NCBI GenBank assembly: GCA_029858755.1
Contig: JAOUEK010000122.1
Location: 1-6,416 of the forward strand
Direction of reading: 5' to 3'
Origin: Thermoleophilia bacterium
GTDB taxonomy: Bacteria; Actinomycetota; Thermoleophilia; Gaiellales; Gaiellaceae
DNA length: 6,416 nt
In this document: positions 1-6,232 of the stretch, in pieces
Numbering within the stretch: position 1 is the stretch's first letter
Layout: every line of letters starts with the position of its first letter
The notes under the pieces: model-generated
What the model saw: only the letters and a program-made list of their open reading frames with translations
Told to the model about the DNA's origin: nothing
Databases searched by the model: none
Program-made: the position numbers and the translations under genes

Positions 1-998
1 GTCGACGGCGAGGGCGACGTCCTCGGGAGAGGACGCCTCGTCGGGTGAGTGGCTGACGCCGCCGTTCAGGGCCCGGACGAAGAGCATCGCCGCATCGACG
101 CCGGCGCGCGCCAGCACCCCCGCGTCGTGGCCGGCGCCCGAGGCCAGCTCGGCGAGCGGCAGCCCGCGCGACTCGAGCGCGCCCCGCAACGCGTCGACGG
201 CAGGCCCTGCGAAGGCGACCGGTGGGGTCGCGCCGGAGGCGTCGGCGCCGAGCTCCCGCAGGAGTCGCGCCAGGCGCGCCTCGTCAGGGGCCCGTGCGTC
301 GATGGTGAACCGCACGCGGCCAGGGATCACGTTGGCGGCCCCGGGCTCGGCTGTGATCTGCCCGACGGTCGCGACCGAGCCCGGGATCGCGAGGGCGACG
401 TCGCGAATGCGCAGGATCTCCTCGGCCGCAAGGACGAGCGCGTCGTCGCGTCCCTCCATCGCCGTCGTCCCGGCATGGCCGGGGCGCCCGTCGACGACCC
501 GCTCCGCTCGCTTGTAGCCGACGATGCCGGTGACCACGGCCAGCGGCGCGTCGAGCGCCGCGAGGCGCGGACCCTGCTCGTGATGCAGCTCGAGGAAGGA
601 GCCTGGGAGCGCTCCGCGCGCGACGCGGGCCTTGCTCCCGGCGCAGCCGCGCTCCTCGTCCCGGAACGCGACGACGGCGAGCGTCCGCCGTCGGCGGCCG
701 AGCCGCTCCACCGCCTCGAGCGCGCCGAGGACGCCGAGCGGCCCGTCCAGGCGCCCGCCTTCCGGCACCGAGTCGAGATGCGAGCCGGCCCAGACTTCCG
801 GGCGGTTCTGCTCGTCGCCCCACAGCCGGCCGACGAGGTTGCCGTCGGGATCGACCTCGACCTCGAGCCCTGCCTCGGCCATCCACCCGGCCACGAGCGC
901 GTGGGCCGCGTCCTCCTCCGCCGAGTACCCGACGCGGTTCGCGCCCGGCCCGCCGCCGATCGCGTACACCTCGTCGAGCCGCCTGTCCAGCTTCGTGG

Positions 999-1002
<4 letters not shown>
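1..1002 (-). CDS. M20-family Zn-dependent amidase / N-carbamoyl-amino-acid hydrolase (hydantoinase/carbamoylase family), C-terminus cut by window edge
   Basis: The reverse strand is open from an ATG at 1002 to base 1, giving 334 visible residues. Motifs of the allantoate amidohydrolase / L-carbamoylase / beta-ureidopropionase group of peptidase family M20 appear in order: [15 protein letters not shown] (73-87, metal ligands H75 and D86), DEERG (115-119, general base and metal Glu), LHHEQGP (139-145, H140), GHAGTTAM (175-182), GAANVIPG (221-228), GAGHDA (289-294) and SHSPDE (317-322, distal His). The family hydrolyses C-N amide or carbamoyl bonds using two metal ions in the cytoplasm; the substrate cannot be read from the sequence. 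The stretch between the Glu motif and LHHEQGP is much shorter than in E. coli AllC, so this is a compact form. About 30-50 residues are probably missing beyond the window. The ATG overlaps the thiolase stop as ATGA, implying translational coupling. Confidence 0.9.
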
Positions 1003-2171
<1,169 letters not shown>

Positions 2172-2182
2172 TCCTTCCTCCT
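2172..2182 (-). promoter_or_regulatory. Shine-Dalgarno that decides the thiolase start
   Basis: On the minus strand AGGAGG (2182-2177) followed by AAGGA leads directly into the GTG at 2171. If translation began at the ATG at 2189, this same stretch would be read as a charged QEEG tail that family members do not need. Confidence 0.7.
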
Positions 2183-2195
2183 GCGTCATGGCGGG

Positions 2196-2201
2196 ACGGT
2201 A
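2196..2201 (-). promoter_or_regulatory. Putative -10 element (TACCGT) for the thiolase-amidase unit
   Basis: TACCGT on the minus strand fits the actinobacterial TANNNT -10 pattern. Transcription starting about 7 nt on would give an 18-nt leader holding the AGGAGG site before the GTG, or a leaderless message if the ATG at 2189 were used. No convincing -35 is visible. Confidence 0.4.
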
Positions 2202-2254
2202 CCGCGCGGCCGAACGGCGTCGACGGAGAGCCGCGAGACGGCCGACGGATCGCG

Positions 2255-2276
2255 GTCGTGCTGCCGCGCCAGCGAC
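2255..2276 (-). terminator. Weak hairpin downstream of mqnD
   Basis: About 25 nt past the mqnD stop, GTC-GCTG and CAGC-(AC)-GAC can pair with a 2-nt bulge around a 6-nt GC loop. No U-tract follows. It could help end the mqnD transcript before the thiolase promoter, but a chance GC-rich fold is nearly as likely. The rest of 2190-2301 shows no gene. Confidence 0.25.
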
Positions 2277-2301
2277 GCCATCGGGGATTCGCGCGAGCGA
2301 G

Positions 2302-3123
2302 CTACTGGACGAAGTCGAGCTCGACGTGTCCGGGGAAGGCGCCGATCGCCTCGCCCCGGCGGAGCAGCTCCCGGACGGCGGTCCGCCCCTCGTCCCCGTA
2401 GTCGCGCGTCAGCTCGTTGACGTACATGGCGACGAAGCGGTCGGCGACGACGGCGTCGATCCCGCGCCCGAAACGAAGGGCGTACTCGAGCGCGTCTTCA
2501 CGGTTGTCGAGCCCCGCCTGGATCGCCTCGCGGAGCACGGCCGACAGGTCGTGGAGACGCTCCACGTCGCGGCGCGCGACGTTGACGCCGAGCGGCAGCG
2601 GCAGGCCCGTCTCGAGCAGCCACCACTCGCCGAGGTCGAGCACCTTCTGCAACCCGAAGCTGTCGAAGGTCAGCTGCCCCTCGTGGATCAGCAGCCCGAT
2701 GTCGGCGCGGCCCGAGCTCACCTCGTCGGGGATCTCGTCGAACGGGAGCTCGCGGTAGGGGAAGTCGCCGATCACGAGCCGGAGGGCGAGGAACGCGGTC
2801 GTCATCGCGCCGGGCACGACGATCTCGCGGCCGGGGAGCGACTCGGGGTCGAGCGGCTCGCGCGCGACGACGATCGGCCCGTAGCCGGAGCCGATGCTCG
2901 CACCATGAGGCAGGAGCGCGTAGTCCTGCTGGACGAAGGGGTACGCGGCGAGCGAGAGCGCCGTCACCTCGAGCCGCGCGGCCCGCGCCCACTGGTTGAG
3001 TGTCGAGATGTCCGCGAGCACCTGCTCGAACTCGAACCCGCGCGTGTCGACGAGGTCGGTCGTCAGCGCCCAGTACATGAAGGCGTCGTCGGGGTCCGGG
3101 CTGTGTCCGACGCGGATCTTCAC
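2302..3123 (-). CDS. mqnD: 1,4-dihydroxy-6-naphthoate synthase (futalosine menaquinone pathway)
   Basis: A 273-residue cytoplasmic enzyme with the periplasmic-binding-protein-like fold of MqnD. It converts cyclic dehypoxanthine futalosine to 1,4-dihydroxy-6-naphthoate, a menaquinone precursor. Visible signatures are [15 protein letters not shown] (6-20), ISTLNQWA (39-46), [15 protein letters not shown] (72-86), PGAMTTA (104-110) and [11 protein letters not shown] (143-153). H147 in the last motif corresponds to the His proposed as catalytic base in the Thermus enzyme. The length matches the family. The SPDPDDAFM opening separates it from the related chorismate dehydratase MqnA. The GTG at 3123 is the only reasonable start: upstream in-frame sequence is Gly/Arg-rich and antisense to the divergent genes. 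No strong Shine-Dalgarno is seen. Other mqn genes must lie elsewhere. It is transcribed away from the dtxR-like gene across a 72-bp gap. Confidence 0.9.
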   Translation of the reverse strand: MKIRVGHSPDPDDAFMYWALTTDLVDTRGFEFEQVLADISTLNQWARAARLEVTALSLAAYPFVQQDYALLPHGASIGSGYGPIVVAREPLDPESLPGREIVVPGAMTTAFLALRLVIGDFPYRELPFDEIPDEVSSGRADIGLLIHEGQLTFDSFGLQKVLDLGEWWLLETGLPLPLGVNVARRDVERLHDLSAVLREAIQAGLDNREDALEYALRFGRGIDAVVADRFVAMYVNELTRDYGDEGRTAVRELLRRGEAIGAFPGHVELDFVQ

Positions 3124-3133
3124 CAGGCAGCTG

Positions 3134-3139
3134 ACCGTA
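3134..3139 (-). promoter_or_regulatory. Putative -10 element (TACGGT) for mqnD
   Basis: TACGGT on the minus strand lies 10 nt before the GTG start, or 7 nt before an adjacent in-frame CTG at 3126. This predicts a leader of only a few nucleotides. There is no recognisable -35. Confidence 0.35.
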
Positions 3140-3148
3140 CCACCGCCT

Positions 3149-3166
3149 CCGCGGCCGCGGCCGCGG
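3149..3166. repeat. Perfect 18-bp palindrome (CCGCGG)x3 between divergent promoters
   Basis: Three tandem CCGCGG units form a self-complementary 18-mer midway between the putative mqnD and dtxR -10 elements. It could be an operator for the adjacent regulator or a cruciform/hairpin element. It does not resemble the AT-containing DtxR or MntR boxes, and GC-rich simple repeats can arise by chance at this composition. Confidence 0.6.
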
Positions 3167-3183
3167 CAACCGGCAGCCGGAGA

Positions 3184-3189
3184 TACCCT
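3184..3189 (+). promoter_or_regulatory. Putative -10 element (TACCCT) for the dtxR-like gene, leaderless
   Basis: TACCCT ends 6 nt before the ATG at 3196, so initiation about 7 nt downstream would fall on or next to the start codon. The only Shine-Dalgarno-like bases, GGAG at 3179-3182, are 13 nt from the ATG, too far to be ideal. Confidence 0.45.
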
Positions 3190-3195
3190 CCGTCG

Positions 3196-3633
3196 ATGGC
3201 ACGGGTCCCCCTGAGCGACGCGATCCAGGACTACCTGCGCGAGATCTACCGGCTCGCCGACGGGGAGACGCGGGTGACGACGACGGCGCTCGCCCGGAAG
3301 ATGGGTGTCTCGCCGGCCTCCGCAAGTGCGATGGTGAAGAAGCTCGCGGCGCTCGGCCTGGCGGAGCATGCGCCGTACCGCGGTGTCGCCGTGACGCCCG
3401 CGGGCGAGCGCGTGGCGATCGAGGTGATCCGGCACCATCGGCTGCTCGAGCTGTACCTGGCGGAAACCCTCGGCATCGACGTCGCCGACGTCCACGACGA
3501 AGCCGACCGGCTCGAGCACGGCATCTCCGAGGAGCTCGAGGCCCGTATCGACGAGGCCCTCGGGTACCCGACCCGCGACCCACACGGCGACCCGATCCCC
3601 GACGCCAACCTCGAGTGGCCGGAAGACGCCTGA
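3196..3633 (+). CDS. DtxR/MntR-family metal-dependent transcriptional regulator
   Basis: A 145-residue protein: an N-terminal winged helix-turn-helix (about 23-70, with TTTALARKMGVSPASASAMV as the helix pair and YRGVAVTPAG as the wing) and a metal-binding/dimerisation domain (72-145). Aligned by eye to DtxR and B. subtilis MntR, the primary site would be D12 (MntR D8), H81 context, D104 (MntR E99, DtxR C102), E107 and H108 in DEADRLEHGIS. The ancillary site would be H81, E85 and H100. There is no C-terminal SH3/FeoA-like domain, so it is the short form. Absence of the DtxR Met/Cys ligands leans towards Mn2+ or mixed Mn/Fe sensing, which is an inference. Family members bind DNA when metal-loaded and repress uptake genes. 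It is divergent from mqnD and 49 bp upstream of the RTX-cytochrome gene. Confidence 0.9.
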   Translation: MARVPLSDAIQDYLREIYRLADGETRVTTTALARKMGVSPASASAMVKKLAALGLAEHAPYRGVAVTPAGERVAIEVIRHHRLLELYLAETLGIDVADVHDEADRLEHGISEELEARIDEALGYPTRDPHGDPIPDANLEWPEDA

Positions 3634-3666
3634 CCCGCACCGCCGTTGCGCAGACCCCTCCGGACC

Positions 3667-3674
3667 GGGAAGGA
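3667..3674 (+). promoter_or_regulatory. Shine-Dalgarno that favours the ATG at 3683
   Basis: GGGAAGGA ends 8 nt before the ATG at 3683. For the alternative ATG at 3674 the same purine run abuts the start codon and would be too close to work. There is no TA dinucleotide between 3634 and 3682, hence no local TANNNT -10, which fits co-transcription with the regulator upstream. Confidence 0.6.
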
Positions 3675-3682
3675 TGAAGGGG

Positions 3683-4405
3683 ATGCGCCGGCTCCCGCTC
3701 GCACTCTTGGGCGTGCTCTCGCTCGCCCTCGCCTCGGTCGCGCTGGCCGCAGTGATCAACGGGACGGCGCGGAACGACGTCCTGCGCGGCACCGCCAAGC
3801 CCGACCGCATCACGGGCAAGGGCGGGAACGACCGGATCTTCGGCGGGGCCGGCAACGACGTCCTGAGCGGGGGACCGGGCACGGATCGCATCTTCGGCCA
3901 GGCCGGCAACGACCGGCTGCTCGGCGGGCCGGGCAACGACGTGCTCCAGGGCAACGCGGGGAGCGACCGGCTCGAGGGCGGGGCCGGCAACGACACGATC
4001 GTCCCGGGCGCGGGAAAGGATCGCGTGCTCTGCGGGCCCGGGAGGGACACCGTGAAGGCGGACGCCGCGGACGTGGTCGCACGCGACTGCGAGGTGGTGA
4101 GCCGACCCGGAGGCGGGACGACGCCTCCGCCGACGGAGCCTCCGCCCTCGACCCCGCCGACGGACCCGATGGCGGAGGGTAAGCGGCTCTTCATGACGGT
4201 CGGGTGCGCCGGCTGCCACGCGCTCGCGGACGCCGGCGCTTCGGGGAGCGTCGGGCCGAACCTCGACGAGGCGAGGCCGTCGAAGGACCGTGTGGTGGCC
4301 CAGGTCAGCAACGGCGGCATCACGATGCCGTCCTTCTCGCGGCGCCTCACGAGAGATCAGATCGAGGCGATCGCGACCTACGTGTCCACGGTCGCCGGAC
4401 GGTAG
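3683..4405 (+). CDS. Secreted RTX calcium-binding repeat / class I cytochrome c fusion protein
   Basis: A 240-residue protein (243 from the ATG at 3674). Residues 1-22 form a Sec signal peptide (MRRLP, hydrophobic core, cleavage after ALA). Residues 29-127 are eleven consecutive RTX-type nonapeptides, several in the form GGAGNDVL, which in this family wind into a Ca2+-binding beta-roll outside the cell. C117 and C136 flank the roll's end and may form a disulfide. A Pro/Thr/Gly linker (about 142-162) leads to a small cytochrome c domain (163-240) with C175-A-G-C178-H179 for covalent haem, a VGPNL segment and M215 in GGITMPSF as likely sixth ligand, then a C-terminal helix (LTRDQIEAIATYVS), as in the CBB3-type class I family. 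It should carry one haem and act extracellularly or at the cell surface. The partner is unknown. It probably shares a transcript with the DtxR-like gene. It has no transmembrane anchor other than the signal peptide. Confidence 0.88.
   Translation: MRRLPLALLGVLSLALASVALAAVINGTARNDVLRGTAKPDRITGKGGNDRIFGGAGNDVLSGGPGTDRIFGQAGNDRLLGGPGNDVLQGNAGSDRLEGGAGNDTIVPGAGKDRVLCGPGRDTVKADAADVVARDCEVVSRPGGGTTPPPTEPPPSTPPTDPMAEGKRLFMTVGCAGCHALADAGASGSVGPNLDEARPSKDRVVAQVSNGGITMPSFSRRLTRDQIEAIATYVSTVAGR
3767..4063 (+). repeat. Eleven tandem 27-bp coding units (RTX nonapeptides)
   Basis: Period of exactly 27 bp (9 codons) without indels across 297 bp. Asp is invariant at position 4 of every unit, position 6 is hydrophobic (L, I or V), and Gly is frequent at 1-2 and 8-9. 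The middle units (GGNDRIFGG, AGNDVLSGG, AGNDRLLGG, PGNDVLQGN) are the most canonical. The first two and last two are degenerate, as expected of capping turns of a beta-roll. Confidence 0.85.
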
Positions 4406-4411
4406 GGCAGG

Positions 4412-4753
4412 TCAGCGGCCGAAGAACCAGCGCTCGAGGGCGGGGAGCACCTCCTTGCGGGTGAACGGCCGCGCGTCCACCTCGCGCCCCTCCTCCTCGA
4501 GCACGCGTACGTCGTCCTCGAGCGCGTCGTTCGCACGGGCGAGGGCGTCGTCGAGCTCGTAGCCCTCGAACACGGTGTCCTCCGGCCGCGGCTCGTCGCT
4601 CGGCCGGAGGTTCGCGTTCACCGAGCGCCCCACCACCCACAGCGCTCCGGGCCGCCGGTCGATCCAGATCGCGATCCGCTCCTCCTCGCCCGCGTCGTCG
4701 ACACCGACCAGCGTGCGCTCGGCAAAACGACCCTCCCGTGACGGGCGCCTCAT
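4412..4753 (-). CDS. Uncharacterised 113-residue protein
   Basis: I do not recognise a family. The N-terminal half (about 12-50) alternates hydrophobic and polar residues like a small beta sheet (TLVGVDD, RIAIWID, ALWVVGRSVNA). The C-terminal half is acidic and probably helical (YELDDALARANDALEDDVRVLE, about 65-90), ending in VLPALERWFFGR. There is no signal peptide or membrane segment, so it is likely cytoplasmic. The ATG at 4753 is chosen because the longer frame upstream runs antisense through the divergent gene and a TATCCT hexamer sits 6 nt before the ATG. Its stop is 6 bp from the end of the convergent RTX-cytochrome gene. Coding is supported by the normal residue mix, unlike the Arg/Pro-rich alternative frames. 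Confidence 0.75.
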   Translation of the reverse strand: MRRPSREGRFAERTLVGVDDAGEEERIAIWIDRRPGALWVVGRSVNANLRPSDEPRPEDTVFEGYELDDALARANDALEDDVRVLEEEGREVDARPFTRKEVLPALERWFFGR

Positions 4754-4777
4754 TCCCGCAGGATAGAATCGAAAGCG
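4754..4777. promoter_or_regulatory. 24-bp divergent promoter with overlapping -10 elements
   Basis: The whole gap between two divergent start codons. TAGAAT (4764-4769, plus) ends 8 nt before the ATG at 4778. TATCCT (minus strand, 4765-4760) ends 6 nt before the ATG at 4753. The two hexamers share two bases (4764-4765). Neither gene has a good Shine-Dalgarno, so both messages are probably leaderless, and polymerase could occupy only one direction at a time. Confidence 0.55.
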
Positions 4778-5032
4778 ATGGCCCTCAAGGACATGTTCTC
4801 CTTCCTCTTCCAGCGCTCCACCGGCGAGGAGCGGGTGGCGCAGTACGTGATCCGCGAGCACGATCGCGGACGGTCGCTGGAGGAGATCATGGAGGACAAG
4901 TACGTCGTCAACCGCCTGCAGTCGCCGCAGCAGCGTGCGCGCCTGCTCGACCGACCCGAGATCGTGCACGCCGTCGGCGAGGACATGGTCGAGGCCACCA
5001 AGGCGTCGGTCGCGGGCGACGCCGGTACCTAG
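4778..5032 (+). CDS. Uncharacterised 84-residue small protein
   Basis: No known family recognised. It begins MALKDMFSFLFQRSTGEERV and is then rich in charged, helix-forming residues: YVIREHDRGRSLEEIMEDKY (23-42), VVNRLQSPQQRARLLDRPEI (43-62) and a C-terminal EDMVEATKA helix. The pattern suggests a compact all-helical cytoplasmic protein; the EHDRGRSLEEI segment vaguely recalls a helix-turn-helix but is not enough to call DNA binding. The ATG is supported by the strong TAGAAT hexamer 8 nt upstream and by the ordinary amino acid mix from the first residue. It converges on the cyclodeaminase-like gene across a 42-bp gap containing a hairpin. Confidence 0.8.
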   Translation: MALKDMFSFLFQRSTGEERVAQYVIREHDRGRSLEEIMEDKYVVNRLQSPQQRARLLDRPEIVHAVGEDMVEATKASVAGDAGT

Positions 5033-5051
5033 ACCGACGAGCCCCGAGGCC

Positions 5052-5075
5052 GAGGGCGAGGCACCCCCTCGCCTC
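5052..5075. terminator. Hairpin between convergent genes, possible bidirectional terminator
   Basis: GGCGAGG (5055-5061) pairs perfectly with CCTCGCC (5067-5073) around a CACCC loop, and flanking bases can extend it. It lies 22 nt past the 84-aa gene stop and just beyond the stop (5077-5075) of the minus-strand dehydrogenase. No U-tract is present on either strand, which is common in high-GC actinobacteria. Confidence 0.5.
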
Positions 5076-6004
5076 TACAGCTCGCGGCCGACGCCGCGCT
5101 CGCGCGCGCGGCGCACGAGCTCGTGAGCCATCGCGAGGTCCCACGCGGCGATGCCGTTCGACTTGAACAGCACGACGTCGGCATCCGACTCGCGCCCGGC
5201 GAGGTCGCCCGCGACCACCTCGTGCAGCTCGTGCACCTCGAGCCAGTCGAGCTGCCCGGCGGCGATCGGGTCGATCAGGTCGCCCGACTCGATCCTCGCG
5301 TCCTCGATCGAGTCGCAGCACACGAAAGAGGCGCGGGCAATCACCTGCGCGTCGAGCTCGCGAGCCCGCGGGTCGTTGGCGCCGATCGCGCAGACGAGCG
5401 TCCCGTCGCGCAGCCAGTCGCCCCGGAGCACCGGATCCTTCGAGGTGGTGGCGGTGACGACCACGTCGCACGCCGCTGCCTGCTGCGGGCCGTCGGCGGC
5501 GACGGCGCCGTGCGCGTCGCAGAAGGAGGCGAGACGGTCGGGTGAGCGGCACCACGCGACCGAGCGCTCGATGGTCGGCACGGCGGCCCGGATGGCGGCG
5601 AGCTGCGATGCCGCCTGCCAGCCGCAGCCGATCACCCCGACGGAGGCAGCGTCCCGGCGTGCGAGGTGCGCGGCAGCGACCCCGCTCGCCGCGCCCGTGC
5701 GCAGCCAGCCGAGCCTGTCGGCCTCGATCACGGCCTGCAGCGCGCCGACCTCGAGCTCGAAGAGGCAGACGACGAACGCCGCCTCACCGTCCACGACCGT
5801 GTAGCTCTTGAGGCCGGCGACGCCCAGGTCGCGATCCGCAGCCGCCATCACCGCGAAGGCGCCCCCGTCGACGGGGAAGCGCCGCCGTGGCATCACCTCC
5901 ACGGCACCGGCGGCCATGCGCCGGAAGCACGCCTCGATCACGGGCACGGCGTCGGCCGGCTCGGCGAGCTGCGCGACGTCGCCCTCGGTCAGGTAGAGCG
6001 GCAC
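5075..6004 (-). CDS. Ornithine cyclodeaminase / mu-crystallin family NAD(P)-dependent oxidoreductase
   Basis: A 309-residue protein of usual family length. It shows the substrate-binding half with GLKSY (64-68, K66), LRTGAASGVAAAHLARRDA (101-119), the Rossmann turn VGVIGCGWQA (122-131), VTATTSKDPVL (183-193), AIGAN (206-210), CCDSIEDARIESGDL (229-243) and the closing FKSNGIAAWDLAMA (280-293). Members include ornithine cyclodeaminase, alanine dehydrogenase and ketimine reductases, so the substrate is undetermined. By eye, the Asp that acts as proton acceptor in P. putida ornithine cyclodeaminase aligns with N210, arguing against true cyclodeaminase activity. The GTG at 6004 is preferred: the extension to an ATG at 6136 would add 44 Arg-rich residues foreign to the family, and TAGACT lies 7 nt before the GTG. 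Confidence 0.88.
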   Translation of the reverse strand: MPLYLTEGDVAQLAEPADAVPVIEACFRRMAAGAVEVMPRRRFPVDGGAFAVMAAADRDLGVAGLKSYTVVDGEAAFVVCLFELEVGALQAVIEADRLGWLRTGAASGVAAAHLARRDAASVGVIGCGWQAASQLAAIRAAVPTIERSVAWCRSPDRLASFCDAHGAVAADGPQQAAACDVVVTATTSKDPVLRGDWLRDGTLVCAIGANDPRARELDAQVIARASFVCCDSIEDARIESGDLIDPIAAGQLDWLEVHELHEVVAGDLAGRESDADVVLFKSNGIAAWDLAMAHELVRRARERGVGREL

Positions 6005-6011
6005 TGATGCG

Positions 6012-6017
6012 AGTCTA
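6012..6017 (-). promoter_or_regulatory. Putative -10 element (TAGACT), leaderless, for the cyclodeaminase-family gene
   Basis: TAGACT on the minus strand ends 7 nt before the GTG at 6004, placing a transcription start on or beside the start codon. There is no Shine-Dalgarno in the intervening CGCATCA. The remaining 6018-6213 contains no gene I can support. Confidence 0.45.
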
Positions 6018-6213
6018 CGGAGCGTCCGCCTGCACCACCGTTGCGGGTGGATGCGTGAGCAGCGAGACACCCGCTGCCGGGGCTCGGGCCCGATCCTCGT
6101 CGCTGAGATGCTCGGCTGGCGACGTGCCGTCCGCACGGGCGAGCCTGAGGCAGCCGACGAGGCCGCATGTCGGCTGCGGAAGGCGTCGCGCTCGCCGGAG
6201 GCGGACGATACGG

Positions 6214-6230
6214 CTCGCCGACGCGGCGAG
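6214..6230 (-). terminator. Hairpin just after the sulfotransferase-like gene
   Basis: CTCGCC and GGCGAG form a perfect 6-bp stem with a 5-nt loop, starting 3 nt past the stop codon in the direction of transcription. There is no U-tract, so termination is only suggested by position and symmetry. Confidence 0.4.
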
Positions 6231-6232
6231 AC

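Noticed and set aside
3767..4063. Tandem repeats considered as a CRISPR or DNA-level satellite array.
   Set aside because: The 27-bp period is exactly nine codons, in frame, with amino acid conservation of the RTX type and no spacers.
2302..4350. A 682-codon minus-strand frame from inside the cytochrome gene through mqnD, with periodic Ser-Leu-Pro repeats.
   Set aside because: The N-terminal 400 codons are antisense to the RTX repeats and the dtxR-like gene; the periodicity mirrors the 27-bp units. Only the MqnD part (from GTG 3123) has family features.
6005..6136. N-terminal extension of the cyclodeaminase-family gene to an ATG at 6136.
   Set aside because: It adds 44 Arg-rich residues absent from the family; GTG 6004 has the -10-like hexamer and the expected N-terminus.
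6018..6213. Possible small gene or RNA in the gap between the cyclodeaminase-family gene and the sulfotransferase fragment.
   Set aside because: Open frames there are Arg/Ala-rich shadows without a start context, and I see no tRNA, riboswitch or strong conserved-looking fold.
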